DNA from: Photorhabdus bodei
Lineage (GTDB): Bacteria; Pseudomonadota; Gammaproteobacteria; Enterobacterales; Enterobacteriaceae
Assembly: GCF_003287735.1 (NCBI RefSeq)
Contig: NZ_NSCM01000034.1
Coordinates: 1 to 52,362 of the forward strand
DNA length: 52,362 nucleotides
Reading direction: 5' to 3'
The notes beneath the pieces are model-generated. The model searched no databases. It was not told the origin of the DNA and saw nothing but the letters and a program-made list of their open reading frames with translations. How positions within the stretch are numbered: the stretch's first letter is position 1; the number at the start of each line of letters is the position of its first letter. The translations under genes and the position numbers were made by a program. This document shows, in pieces, positions 42,995 to 52,264 of the stretch.

Positions 42995-43678
42995 CTAGAT
43001 TAAAGGTTCAATAGTTAATTCATTATTTACCAGGCTAAGTTTTGCGGCTTTTCCTGCTAATTCAGTTGGGATTTTATCGCCGAGCCAATATTGCCCTGCG
43101 ATAGAGACAAGTTCAGCATTTAAATGGGTGCAAAAAACCAGGCACTCCTGATCACCGGATGCACCGGCTAATGCCCGACCACGCATCATACCGTAGATGT
43201 GAATATTGCCGTCCGCAATCAATTCGGCACCGGCGCTTACATTACTGGTAACAATAAGATCACTGCCTTGGGCATAAATCCTTTGACCTGAGCGAACAGG
43301 TAAATTAATTACACGGGTTTTTTTAATTGCGGGTTCGACCGGTTTATCTTCCTTTGCCGAGGTTTTTTGTTTTTTTCCTTCACTTAGTAGTGGTAAGGAT
43401 GCTTTTATTACCGCCCTGCGTTGTTGCTCATCACGACAACCACTTATTCCGACAATACGGAATCCTGCTGAATCAATAGCGTAATGCAGTGCTTTCAGAT
43501 CAGCGCTTGCCGGCAGAGCGGAGATATTAATGACAACAGGCGCATTTTTCAGGAAATCCGGTGCTTGTTCCACTTTTTCCTGTAGGGCCTGTAGAATGAT
43601 TTCTGGTTGGTCATTGTGTAAATGAACAACCGAAAGCGTAAAATTACTGCCTTTTAGCTCAATTGGCGACTGTGACAT
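42995..43678 (-). CDS. minC: septum formation inhibitor MinC
   Basis: This 227-residue inhibitor of FtsZ assembly has an N-terminal FtsZ-binding domain (about 1-105), a variable charged linker, and a C-terminal beta-helix (about 120-225) with RSGQRIYAQGSDLIVTSNVS, GAELIADGNIHIYG and RGRALAGASGD. It is the first gene of minCDE. ycgL is divergent from it, with an AT-rich promoter region of about 140 bases between. Confidence 0.97.
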   Translation of the reverse strand: MSQSPIELKGSNFTLSVVHLHNDQPEIILQALQEKVEQAPDFLKNAPVVINISALPASADLKALHYAIDSAGFRIVGISGCRDEQQRRAVIKASLPLLSEGKKQKTSAKEDKPVEPAIKKTRVINLPVRSGQRIYAQGSDLIVTSNVSAGAELIADGNIHIYGMMRGRALAGASGDQECLVFCTHLNAELVSIAGQYWLGDKIPTELAGKAAKLSLVNNELTIEPLI

Positions 43679-43822
43679 CTATCCTGCCTGACTCAGATTC
43701 AGCAAATTTGAGATCCCCCCAGAATACCCCCTGGGATACGATATTTAGAAATACAATAAACATGTTATAATTACTGAATTATTCAAGCAAGTTGTGACCT
43801 GAATTTAAAAGAGTTTATTATA

Positions 43823-44095
43823 ATGATTTGTGCGATCTACAGAAGTCCGAAAAGGGAGCAAACATATCTTTATGTTGAAAAAAGAGATAATTTCTCTCGC
43901 GTTCCCGAAGAGTTACTGAAAAGTTTTGGACAGCCCCAATATACAATGACGATCTCTCTGGTGGACAGAAAAAACTTGGCTGGTGCTGATATCGAAAAGG
44001 TAAAAATATCGTTAATTGAACAGGGTTTTTACCTGCAAATCCCCCCTCCGGTTGAAAACTTAATGAATGCACATCTGAACCAGATGGAAAAATAA
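43823..44095 (+). CDS. ycgL: YcgL-family protein
   Basis: This 90-residue cytoplasmic protein begins MICAIYRSPKREQTYLYVEK and contains RVPEELLKSFG and IEKVKISLIEQGFYLQIPPP, as in the YcgL domain family next to minC in enteric bacteria. Its function is not established. The divergent position next to minC is conserved with E. coli. Confidence 0.93.
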   Translation: MICAIYRSPKREQTYLYVEKRDNFSRVPEELLKSFGQPQYTMTISLVDRKNLAGADIEKVKISLIEQGFYLQIPPPVENLMNAHLNQMEK

Positions 44096-44322
44096 GAAGA
44101 ATCCAGGGGCTTGATGAGCAAAATTAACCGTCGGCGCGGTTTTATTAACCACCACAATATTCACAATGAGTTGTGCTTTTATAAGGGAAACAATCTGGTT
44201 TGCCTCTCAAAGGAAAGGTTTCCTTATTTTGCGATCAGTTTTGGCGTGGTGGCCGATAAGATGGGGCAATAAGTGCTATAATTATGGGTATGTTGCCTAA
44301 TAAACCAGAGTGAGAAACGAAT

Positions 44323-44979
44323 ATGTATCAACACAGAGACTGGCAGGGGGCATTACTGGATCTTCCTGTCAATAAAGTGGTTTGCGTTGGTAGTAATTAC
44401 GCTAAACATATTAAAGAGATGGGATCTCAGCCAGCGGAAGAGCCAGTCATTTTTATTAAGCCGGAAACTGCACTGTGTGATATACATCAGCCAATTGCAA
44501 TTCCAAAGGATTTTGGTGTTGTTCATCATGAAGTTGAACTGGCTGTACTGATTGGTACGCCGTTGAAACAAGCAAATGAAGAGCGAGTTGGCGCCGCTAT
44601 CGCGGGTTTTGCTGTTGCATTGGATCTCACCTTGCGTGATTTGCAATCTAAATTCAAGAAAGCGGGTCAACCGTGGGAAAAAAGTAAGGCGTTCGATGGC
44701 TCTTGCCCGATATCTGGGTTTATTCGAATAAGTCATTTTGGTGATCCGCGGAATGTCCAGTTTTCACTGACAGTCAATAATGCGCTACGGCAGAACGGTA
44801 ATAGTAACGATATGTTGACACCCATTGTTCCCCTGATCAGCCATATGTCGCACTTTTTCACTTTGCGGCCGGGAGATGTCATTCTCACTGGTACACCGGA
44901 AGGTGTTGGAGCACTAAAACCCGGTGATGTGCTAAAGGTTACTCTGAATGATAATTCACTCACTACCAGGGTGATTTGA
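44323..44979 (+). CDS. ycgM: fumarylacetoacetate hydrolase family protein YcgM
   Basis: This 218-residue FAH-fold enzyme has metal-binding family motifs: NYAKHIKEMG, the HHEVELAVLIG segment (Glu ligands), ALDLTLRDLQ, KAFDGSCPISGF and the end LTGTPEGVGALKPGD. Relatives hydrolyse or decarboxylate oxo-acids (acylpyruvases), and the exact substrate is uncertain. It starts 227 bases after ycgL, in a non-coding gap with a weak stem-loop at 44127-44142. Confidence 0.94.
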   Translation: MYQHRDWQGALLDLPVNKVVCVGSNYAKHIKEMGSQPAEEPVIFIKPETALCDIHQPIAIPKDFGVVHHEVELAVLIGTPLKQANEERVGAAIAGFAVALDLTLRDLQSKFKKAGQPWEKSKAFDGSCPISGFIRISHFGDPRNVQFSLTVNNALRQNGNSNDMLTPIVPLISHMSHFFTLRPGDVILTGTPEGVGALKPGDVLKVTLNDNSLTTRVI

Positions 44980-45002
44980 ATAATATAAGGAATAGTAGAG
45001 TT

Positions 45003-45434
45003 ATGTCTCAGCCTTTCTGGCAGGTAAAAACCTTAGATCAGATGACGGATGAAGAATGGGAGTCATTATGTGATGGTTGTGGGCAGTGTTGCTTACATAA
45101 ATTGATGGATGATGATACCGATGAAATTTATTTTACTAATGTTGCTTGCAATCAACTCAATATAAAAACGTGCCAATGCAAAAATTACGAAGATCGTTTC
45201 AGATATGAACCGGATTGTATCAAATTAACCCGTCATAATTTGCCGACTTTTGCATGGTTACCAATAACTTGTGCATATCGTTTGCTTGAAGAAGGGAAGC
45301 CATTATTACCGTGGCATCCTCTGATTAAAGGTTCTAAATCAGCAATGCATAGCGAAAGAATTTCTGTTAGGCATATCGCTGTACGGGAAATTGATGTTGT
45401 GGAATGGGAAGACCATATTATTAATAAACCTTGA
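45003..45434 (+). CDS. ycgN: YcgN, cysteine-cluster (UPF0260/YkgJ-like) protein
   Basis: This 143-residue protein has the Cys pattern CDGCGQCCLHK near residues 22-32, then VACNQLNIKTCQCKNYEDRF and a Cys in EPDCIKL, a spacing thought to bind zinc or an iron-sulfur cluster. It ends in an acidic tail (EIDVVEWEDHI). I start at ATG 45003 (MSQPFWQVKTLDQM), which matches relatives; a TTG 27 bases upstream overlaps the ycgM stop. It is probably co-transcribed with ycgM. Confidence 0.93.
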   Translation: MSQPFWQVKTLDQMTDEEWESLCDGCGQCCLHKLMDDDTDEIYFTNVACNQLNIKTCQCKNYEDRFRYEPDCIKLTRHNLPTFAWLPITCAYRLLEEGKPLLPWHPLIKGSKSAMHSERISVRHIAVREIDVVEWEDHIINKP

Positions 45435-45623
45435 TAATGATTTAACTAACTGTAATTTAATAAGTTATTTTCTGTGTTTCCCAAGTTGGGAGCTTGCTCT
45501 AGAGCTAAGTTAACCAGTGGGTATATCCACCAAAAATGAACTAAAGGTTGATTGTATATAATTGCATCTATACTATTACCATTAGGTAATTGAACCTGTG
45601 GTCTATTATAGGAGGCATAAAGT

Positions 45624-46265
45624 ATGCCAATACATGTGGGAAACATAGAAAAGATTACCAATGATTTCATCCAATTGAGTGAGTTAGAGTTCAATCGTGT
45701 TCTGTATGATGCTCTTGATTCCTCTGGTACTAATATTGTGCATGATGTGGATGAACTCATTTTTCCACCTGGTTACCGGTTGATCAGGGTTGATAACAGG
45801 CTAGATTTGGATGATATAGATGAGCCCTATTTTGAATTAGCGCTGCTTAGTGACGAAACAAAAGAAGTAGTTTATTACAACAAAGTTATTATATTAAGTG
45901 ACTTGGTGCTTAACTGTCGCCTCGCTTCGCAGATACTTGTGTGGCGAACGAGGAAGCCACAACATAAAGCGGCATTAAGTGATTTGGCCGCTAAAATCTT
46001 TTTCCACTATCTGATTAAAACCTATGATGTTGTTGCTTCAAATATGAGTCAAATAATAGAAGGCACCTCTTTTTGGCAAGCCAGAATGTATGAGGCGTTA
46101 CAGTTTGGGCTTCATGTTTACGGCTATGACGTTATGACTTGTGAATTAAGAAATATTTTAGCTGAAGGTGATGTTAGTAAAGAGCAGAGTTGGTTGTGGG
46201 GTAATGTGGAATATTATATGGATAGACTGGCAATTATTTCCAGGATCAAACTGCCTAATAAGTAA
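45624..46265 (+). CDS. unrecognised protein, convergent pair member A
   Basis: This 213-residue protein has a strong ribosome site (AGGAGG) before ATG 45624 and no signal peptide. I do not recognise it with certainty. The middle (about residues 115-170, SDLAAKIFFHYLIKTYDVVA then EGTSFWQARMYEALQFGLHV) has the feel of an acetyltransferase-like fold found near phage and toxin loci, but this is only a weak memory. The base composition is AT-rich. It converges on the next gene over a strong hairpin. Confidence 0.7.
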   Translation: MPIHVGNIEKITNDFIQLSELEFNRVLYDALDSSGTNIVHDVDELIFPPGYRLIRVDNRLDLDDIDEPYFELALLSDETKEVVYYNKVIILSDLVLNCRLASQILVWRTRKPQHKAALSDLAAKIFFHYLIKTYDVVASNMSQIIEGTSFWQARMYEALQFGLHVYGYDVMTCELRNILAEGDVSKEQSWLWGNVEYYMDRLAIISRIKLPNK

Positions 46266-46296
46266 TTAATTTTTCCAGGTTATATCTGAGGTGAAT

Positions 46297-46326
46297 ATAA
46301 TGGTTCGAACTAATTCGAACCATTAT
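46297..46326. terminator. bidirectional terminator between the convergent unknown genes
   Basis: A perfect 13-bp stem (ataatggttcgaa/ttcgaaccattat) with a 4-base loop. It lies between the two stops and has A/T-rich flanks on both sides. Confidence 0.8.
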
Positions 46327-46333
46327 CAATTAA

Positions 46334-46954
46334 TTACAAAGCACCGGAAATCCAAACATTAATTTTATCATAGAACGATTTAATTGATTCCCACGCTCTG
46401 CTTATCCATTCAGAGAGTTGCCTGGCTGCATCAAGTATAAAATTTGAAAGTCTGCCAAATAAACTGGAGAAGAATGCATTAGTTTTTTCCATAAAACTTT
46501 GTATTGCTGCTCTAGAGTTAGGAAATTGTAACCCGAGTTGAATGGCTTTATCGTAACTTGTATCAATTTGTCTGTTGTTCTCATCTTTGGTTCTTTGACG
46601 AGATTTGTTCATGTTATCGATCCAGTCTTGGTCTGCGTTGTCTGGATCAGCGGTAATTGCTTTCTGATATTTCTGTGTGCTATCAGTTACACTTGCCTTA
46701 GAAACGTTTGTTGTTGAATTAGCACCAGATTTCACAGAATCTTTCAATTCATTAATAATACCATCTATTTCCTTATTTTCGGTAATATCTATACTTTCAT
46801 ATTGTTCCCCAAGCGTATTTGCATATGCTTGAAGTTCAGGTGTCGATGGCATAAATGGTTCAATTTTAGAATCATTTAACATCCGTTTTGCGTGTTGGCG
46901 CATTTCGTTCATGAGGTCGATAAATTGAATATCAGTCAGTACAATATTGGACAT
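46334..46954 (-). CDS. unrecognised helical protein, convergent pair member B
   Basis: This 206-residue protein has no signal peptide. Residues 1-70 are acidic and helical. A Ser/Thr/Asn-rich stretch (about 72-95) and a polar helix follow. The last 60 residues (from QSFMEKTNAFFSSLFGRLSN) are a run of amphipathic helices rich in Phe and Trp. Such tails can insert in membranes or pack as coiled coils. AAGGAAA precedes the ATG. I cannot name a family. The pair could be a toxin with its protector, which is only inference from layout. Confidence 0.65.
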   Translation of the reverse strand: MSNIVLTDIQFIDLMNEMRQHAKRMLNDSKIEPFMPSTPELQAYANTLGEQYESIDITENKEIDGIINELKDSVKSGANSTTNVSKASVTDSTQKYQKAITADPDNADQDWIDNMNKSRQRTKDENNRQIDTSYDKAIQLGLQFPNSRAAIQSFMEKTNAFFSSLFGRLSNFILDAARQLSEWISRAWESIKSFYDKINVWISGAL

Positions 46955-47277
46955 AAATTATTTCCTTTTATTTAGTTAGTAAACTATCTATTAAATGTAA
47001 AAAGTGTAAAGCTCTTTATTTAAGTTGGAGGGAATAAGTTAAAAATAAGTGATGTTATCTATATTTATTTATGTCGATTTTGGTTCTCCTATAATGTTTA
47101 AAAGTTTAATGTCGGCGGTAAATTTATTGCTTAGGTATTATATCTGGAAGTGCCGGAGAATAATTTCCGGCACCTAAAACATAAAACATTTGGATAAACA
47201 GAGTTTAATCTTGAGTCCATTCAAGAAATTTCACTCTGCTAAATGTTTAATGCTAACTTTATAAATGATTTTTTTGA
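46955..47277. other. intergenic region between the unknown gene and hslJ
   Basis: No gene is visible. A hairpin with an 8-bp stem (gtgccgga/tccggcac, 47150-47173) is present and could end transcription of hslJ on the minus strand, although it lies over 100 bases beyond the hslJ stop. Confidence 0.45.
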
Positions 47278-47691
47278 TTACTGAACTTTATAAACCAATG
47301 TATTGTCGGGGTGAGATAGTGTCAATTTTTGATCTTTCAACTTCACTTTAACGCCATCTTCTAACACTTGACCAATTAGGTAATCCCATCTATTCAATTT
47401 TTCATCAGAGCAAAGCATCTGAGTGCTGGCTAGGTTTTTAACGGTCAGTACACCATTTTTCAGTTTACCTTGACCCATAAAGAGATTACACATGGAACCA
47501 GAAACGTGCATTTTTTCCCCGAATTCAATGGTTGGTACGCGACCATCTTGATTTTTCACGCCTTCGCCATTAACGCTCACCAGAACAAATTTGTGACGTT
47601 GTAAATCATCAACTGACACGTTTTCTACCGCAGACGCTTGGAATGTGGCTAACAATAAAGTTGCTGTTGCCAAAGGTAGTATTTTTTTCAT
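47278..47691 (-). CDS. hslJ: HslJ-like META-domain protein
   Basis: This 137-residue META/DUF306 protein has a signal peptide (MKKILPLATATLLLATFQAS, cleavage near SAVEN) and the pattern HKFVLVSVNGEGV, GSMCNLFMGQGKL and STQMLCSDEKLN with two Cys. E. coli HslJ is an outer-membrane lipoprotein, but here no Cys follows the signal peptide, so the protein should be soluble in the periplasm. It is linked to heat shock and novobiocin tolerance in E. coli. It lies 21 bases downstream of ldhA. Confidence 0.9.
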   Translation of the reverse strand: MKKILPLATATLLLATFQASAVENVSVDDLQRHKFVLVSVNGEGVKNQDGRVPTIEFGEKMHVSGSMCNLFMGQGKLKNGVLTVKNLASTQMLCSDEKLNRWDYLIGQVLEDGVKVKLKDQKLTLSHPDNTLVYKVQ

Positions 47692-47712
47692 GTTTATCTC
47701 CTATATATTATT

Positions 47713-48717
47713 TTAAGGGTACTTACTAACAATATTTGGGCAATTTTTCCCGTTGATTAATTGCTGGATATTTCTCAGCGTAGTTTCACTGATACTGGTT
47801 AAGGCTTCTTCTGTCAGAAATGCCTGATGACCGGTAAACAGCACGTTATGACATGAAGACAAGCGACGAAAAATATCATCCTGAATTACGTCATTAGATT
47901 TATCTTCAAAGAAGAGATCGCGTTCATTCTCGTAAACATCCATACCCAGAGCGCCAATTTTTTGTTGTTTTAATGCGCCAATGGCTGCGATGGAATCAAT
48001 TAGAGCCCCTCGGCTGGTATTGATGATCATTACGCCGTTTTTCATTTTGCTGAAAGCAACTTCATTCAGCAGATGATGGTTTTCTGGTGTTAACGGGCAA
48101 TGAAGAGATATGACGTCGGATTGTTCATACAGCGTATCCAGATCGACATATTGAGCACCGAGATTCAAAACAGCTTGATTGGGGTAGGGATCATGAGCTA
48201 GCAAACGCATACCAAACCCGTTAAGAATACGTAGAGTTGCAATACCAATCTTGCCGGTTCCGATAATTCCCGCTGTACGACTGTGCATATTGAAGCCAAT
48301 TAAGCCTTCAAGAGAGAAATTGGCGTCACGGGTACGTTGGTAAGCTCGGTGGATACGGCGGTTTAAGCACAACATTAATCCGACGGTATGTTCAGCAACA
48401 GCTTCAGGGGAATAGGCTGGAACTCGTACAACCTGAATACCCAATTCTTCAGCTGCATCTAGATCGACATTATTAAAACCTGCGCAACGTAACGCGAGGA
48501 TTTTTATATTCATTTCAGCCAATTCTTCGAGCACTTTACGGTCAGCATTATCGTTGACGAAAATACAAACAGCATCTGCACCAATAGCGTTTTTGGCAGT
48601 TTTTGAACTAAGAGGGAAATCGAAAAACTCGAAATCATAACCAAATCCGAGTTTTTTATTGACCTGCTCCAGATGTTTATGGTCATACTGTTTGGTACTG
48701 TAAACGACTAATTTCAT
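47713..48717 (-). CDS. ldhA: D-lactate dehydrogenase, fermentative
   Basis: This 334-residue NAD-dependent D-2-hydroxyacid dehydrogenase reduces pyruvate to D-lactate. The nucleotide-binding motif GIIGTGKIGIATLRIL lies at about 149-164, the catalytic Arg at about 235 (MIINTSRGALID), and the catalytic His in LFTGHQAFLTEEAL at about 296. MKLVVYSTKQYD is the family N-terminus. The hslJ-ldhA-ydbH order is as in E. coli. Confidence 0.97.
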   Translation of the reverse strand: MKLVVYSTKQYDHKHLEQVNKKLGFGYDFEFFDFPLSSKTAKNAIGADAVCIFVNDNADRKVLEELAEMNIKILALRCAGFNNVDLDAAEELGIQVVRVPAYSPEAVAEHTVGLMLCLNRRIHRAYQRTRDANFSLEGLIGFNMHSRTAGIIGTGKIGIATLRILNGFGMRLLAHDPYPNQAVLNLGAQYVDLDTLYEQSDVISLHCPLTPENHHLLNEVAFSKMKNGVMIINTSRGALIDSIAAIGALKQQKIGALGMDVYENERDLFFEDKSNDVIQDDIFRRLSSCHNVLFTGHQAFLTEEALTSISETTLRNIQQLINGKNCPNIVSKYP

Positions 48718-48915
48718 GGAATTATCTCCGCTATAATTTAAGTAGCTAATAAATTGTTTTGGGCTTAAATTATTGCTGACGTAAGGGGTTAAATAAACAA
48801 TAAATTAATTAACTCTATAAGTGTATTGCTTGTTGTTCCCCTATATGTTCAACATAATTTTCTTAATAATCAATGTCTTAGTTTAATGTTTGTCTGCTAA
48901 ATTATGGAATAACAA
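48718..48915. other. divergent promoter region of ldhA
   Basis: AT-rich, no gene. It holds the ldhA promoter; an ERIC element lies between it and ydbH. Confidence 0.5.
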
Positions 48916-49042
48916 TATACCCAATGGATTTCAAGATGGATCGCGACGGCAAGGGAGCGAATCCCCGGGAGCATAGGTAACGATGTGACCGGGGTGAGCG
49001 AGTGCAGCCAACAAAGAGGCAACTTGAAAGATAGCGGGTATA
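48916..49042 (+). repeat. ERIC element, copy 11
   Basis: A 127-bp element in plus orientation ending 40 bases before the ydbH start, so it may be transcribed as part of the ydbH 5' leader. Confidence 0.95.
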
Positions 49043-49082
49043 GAAGTAACCGATCTAAGGCTTAATAAGGAGAGGCAAGGAT

Positions 49083-51710
49083 TTGATAACCAAAGGGTTA
49101 AAAATATTCATTACCATACCTATTCTGTTGGTATTACTGATGGCGGCGGGATGGTTTTCGATTCCTCATTGGTTACCTAAGGTTACCGGTCACTGGTTAC
49201 CTCCAGGTATGACGGTTTCATTGAAACAACCAGAATGGAAAAATGGAGTTTTGCAACTGGCTGATATTTTATTGCAGGTGAAGGATTGCAGGCTTATTCG
49301 TGTATCGCGATTATCTGTTAGTTACCCATATTCAGAGATAGATAACAGTTATCATTGGCAATTAAATGCCGCAGATATTAGTGGGGATATCAATTGCCTA
49401 AATCAGTTACCTGAATCTACACAAGGTCTTGCTCCATTGTCTGTTGCTGATATTTTAGCTCATATTCCACAAGGAAGTTTGTCCGTGGAAAATCTTTCTT
49501 TTCATCCCTGGCAAGATTTTGCTGGAAGACTAAAATTCAATTCCTCTTCTCAGGGGCAAAAACTAAGTTATCAGGGGAAGAAGGTTAAATTGTCAGCGCA
49601 TATTTATGGTAAGGAATCGCTAGTTATTGACCAACTGGCAATTAAATTACCAGAACAGGAAATCAGCCTTAATGGTGAAATGACTTTACCTCTTAATGTG
49701 GATAAACTACCTCCTCATGGTGAAGTAAAAGGTAAAATTATTGCCAAGCAATATGCGCACCCGCTAAATATCAAGTTAGGTTGGCGAGGGAAATCCGGCA
49801 AGCTTATTATCAGAGAAGAGGGGGCGACACTATCTTTGGCTGAATTACCTTGGCGGTTTAACCAAGAACAGCTTGATATTACTGATGGTAAATGGCGGTG
49901 GACTGGGGCGGGGCAACCTCTTGCGGGTGGCGTGAATATTAAGATTGCTCATTGGCAACAAGGGTTGGATAACCTGCTAATTAGTGGCCGTATAAATTTG
50001 GTCACTCAGGGTGAACGTGGTAAAGCGAATATTGTATTAACGATAAAACCGGGCCGGATAAACTCATTAAATACGCAACTTCCTTTTCAATTAACAGGTC
50101 AGATTAATGTGCAGGATATGATTATGGCTATGTCATTGCCTGCGATAATTAATGGTCCGTTGGTTAATCCGAAAATGACTTTCCAGTCAGGTTCGTTGTT
50201 TCGGGTTTGGGGGCGTTTGTCTGATGAGCTTATTGTTAAAGATGCCCGATCACCGTTAGCGGGAGCTTATCTGACACGTGACGGTTTTACTGGTCGGTTA
50301 CAGGCAATTGTAAATGCACAACACCGTGACTGGGGAAAATTCCATTTGCATCTTGATGGTCATGCCGAGAATTTTATGCCGGATAAAGGCTATTGGCGTT
50401 GGAACTATTGGGGAGATGGCGATTTGCCGTCACTACAGGCTAAATGGGATATCGCCGGAAAAGGGCGCTGGCATGACACATTGATTAGCGTCAGCGAAAT
50501 GACTACCGGCTTTAATGTTATTAAGCACGGCATGATCCGGGTGGATACGCCGCGTCTACAATTAACAAAACCATTGGAATGGCAACGTTCAGAAGAATCG
50601 CCCGCCTTTAATGGTGAGTTACGGCTGACAGCGAAGAAAACATCGTTTCGGTCCGGTGGCTTTTTGCCCCCCGCTGAGCTGACAGCAAAATTGACAGGAG
50701 AAAGCCCGAACAATTTTATTGTTAATGGTGATCTTTCATCAAGAAATATGGGTCCGATCCCTTTTTACAGTCGTTGGGATGGAGCAAGATTGCGTGGTGA
50801 AGCGCGTTGGCCCACTCAATCTTTACTCGCATTTCAGCCGTTGGTACCTAAAGATTTAGGGATAAACTTACGATCAGGTGATCTTTATGCACAGGCCGCT
50901 TTTTCTGTTACACAGGGGCAAGGTTTTGTTGCGGGTGGTCACTGGGTGGTAAAAAATGGCAGCATGTGGCTTAAAGATGGTGAAATCAGTGGGCTTGATT
51001 TTGTCTTACCGTGGCGCCTGAGAGATAGTATCTGGCAATTTGGTGTTAAATCGCCGGTTCAGCTACGAGTGAAAACGATTAATAACCTGTTTGAAATGCG
51101 TAGCTTGACGGCGGATTTACAGGGATTTTATCCACCATCGGAACAAAAACCGCTGGAATTGACTAATGTGAATGTAGGTATATTGGATGGACATATTAAC
51201 CTAGATAAATTAAGGCTTCCTCAGCAGCATCCTGCTATTTTGACGCTTGATAAATTGGAGTTAAGTCGCCTTTTTACGGTATTGAAAGTTAAACAATTTG
51301 CGATGTCCGGCAAAATCAGCGGAAAATTGCCGTTGTTTATTAATAATGAACGTTGGATAGTTCAGCAAGGTCGGATTGCCAATATCGACCATATGACCTT
51401 ACGTCTGGATAAAGACACGATAGATTCCATTAACAAAGATAATATTTCCGCTGGTGCCGCTATGGATTGGTTACGCTATTTAGAAATCAGTCTCTTACGG
51501 GCGCAAGTCAGTCTTGATAATTTAGGGATTCTGACACTTAATGCTGAAATTCAAGGTGTTAATTCATTAAGAGATAAAAAACGGCAAGTCAAACTGAATT
51601 ACCATCATGAAGAGAATATCTTTCACTTATGGCGTAGTTTACGGTTTGGCAACAATCTTGAAGATTGGCTACAGCAGAATATATCTGTATTAAATGGGAG
51701 TGATAGATGA
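49083..51710 (+). CDS. ydbH: YdbH, AsmA-like envelope lipid-transfer protein
   Basis: This 875-residue protein has an N-terminal membrane anchor (about 6-27, LKIFITIPILLVLLMAAGWF) and a long beta-rich periplasmic body that should form a bridge for phospholipid movement from inner to outer membrane, shared in E. coli with TamB and YhdP. The start is TTG 49083 with GGAGAGGCAAGGA upstream. ynbE starts in its stop codon (ATGA), and YnbE is thought to complete the bridge at the outer membrane. The length matches E. coli (879). Confidence 0.94.
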   Translation: MITKGLKIFITIPILLVLLMAAGWFSIPHWLPKVTGHWLPPGMTVSLKQPEWKNGVLQLADILLQVKDCRLIRVSRLSVSYPYSEIDNSYHWQLNAADISGDINCLNQLPESTQGLAPLSVADILAHIPQGSLSVENLSFHPWQDFAGRLKFNSSSQGQKLSYQGKKVKLSAHIYGKESLVIDQLAIKLPEQEISLNGEMTLPLNVDKLPPHGEVKGKIIAKQYAHPLNIKLGWRGKSGKLIIREEGATLSLAELPWRFNQEQLDITDGKWRWTGAGQPLAGGVNIKIAHWQQGLDNLLISGRINLVTQGERGKANIVLTIKPGRINSLNTQLPFQLTGQINVQDMIMAMSLPAIINGPLVNPKMTFQSGSLFRVWGRLSDELIVKDARSPLAGAYLTRDGFTGRLQAIVNAQHRDWGKFHLHLDGHAENFMPDKGYWRWNYWGDGDLPSLQAKWDIAGKGRWHDTLISVSEMTTGFNVIKHGMIRVDTPRLQLTKPLEWQRSEESPAFNGELRLTAKKTSFRSGGFLPPAELTAKLTGESPNNFIVNGDLSSRNMGPIPFYSRWDGARLRGEARWPTQSLLAFQPLVPKDLGINLRSGDLYAQAAFSVTQGQGFVAGGHWVVKNGSMWLKDGEISGLDFVLPWRLRDSIWQFGVKSPVQLRVKTINNLFEMRSLTADLQGFYPPSEQKPLELTNVNVGILDGHINLDKLRLPQQHPAILTLDKLELSRLFTVLKVKQFAMSGKISGKLPLFINNERWIVQQGRIANIDHMTLRLDKDTIDSINKDNISAGAAMDWLRYLEISLLRAQVSLDNLGILTLNAEIQGVNSLRDKKRQVKLNYHHEENIFHLWRSLRFGNNLEDWLQQNISVLNGSDR

Positions 51711-51904
51711 CAAAACAAACTGGAATGAAGCTGTTCTTACTATCAATGGGGCCTTTAATGCTGTCAGGTTGTATACGCCTTGAAGTGGCAACACCGGAGA
51801 AGCCCATTAATATTAATATGAATGTCAAAATTGAGCATGAAATTCAGATAAAAGTAGACAGGCAAGTTGAAGAGATGCTTAAGAATAACACGGGTTTATT
51901 CTAG
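51707..51904 (+). CDS. ynbE: YnbE outer-membrane lipoprotein
   Basis: This 65-residue lipoprotein has a lipobox LSGC (Cys near residue 22, LMLSGCIRLEVATPEKPI), then PININMNVKIEHEIQIKVD. It is predicted to extend the YdbH beta-bridge at the outer membrane. The start overlaps ydbH by four bases, and ydbL starts ten bases after the stop. Confidence 0.94.
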   Translation: MTKQTGMKLFLLSMGPLMLSGCIRLEVATPEKPININMNVKIEHEIQIKVDRQVEEMLKNNTGLF

Positions 51905-51913
51905 GGGGGCATT

Positions 51914-52243
51914 ATGAAGAGAACAGGTACGGGAATATTGTTATTGGCTAGTGTATTGTTCAGCTCTTCCGTTGTAGGAATGACCCTGAATGAGGCGAAG
52001 CAGAAAGGGTTGGTCGGTGAAACTTTCAGTGGTTATCTGGCTATAGTGAAAACAGATAGTCAGGCACAAGCTTTGGTGGCAGAAATTAATCAAGCCCGTG
52101 AGAAAAAATACGCAGAAATTGCGGCTGGCAATAATATTTCTACAAAGCAAGTGGCTAAACTTACTGGCGAAAAATTGGTGAACAGAGCTGAACCTGGTGA
52201 GTATGTGCTTGGTATTAATGGTAAGTGGTTGAAGAAATCATAA
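51914..52243 (+). CDS. ydbL: YdbL family periplasmic protein
   Basis: This 109-residue DUF1318 protein has a signal peptide (about 1-22, ILLLASVLFSSSVVG) followed by MTLNEAKQKGLVGETFSGYL and NISTKQVAKLTGEKLVNRAE. It is a chaperone-like partner that tunes YdbH-YnbE assembly in E. coli. GGGGGGC precedes the start. It closes the operon, with a terminator at its stop codon. Confidence 0.95.
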   Translation: MKRTGTGILLLASVLFSSSVVGMTLNEAKQKGLVGETFSGYLAIVKTDSQAQALVAEINQAREKKYAEIAAGNNISTKQVAKLTGEKLVNRAEPGEYVLGINGKWLKKS

Positions 52244-52264
52244 CCACCCGCATAGCGGGTGGTT
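52243..52264 (+). terminator. terminator of ydbH-ynbE-ydbL
   Basis: An 8-9-bp GC-rich stem (accacccgc/gcgggtggt) with a 4-base loop directly after the ydbL stop, followed by ttgctct. Confidence 0.75.
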
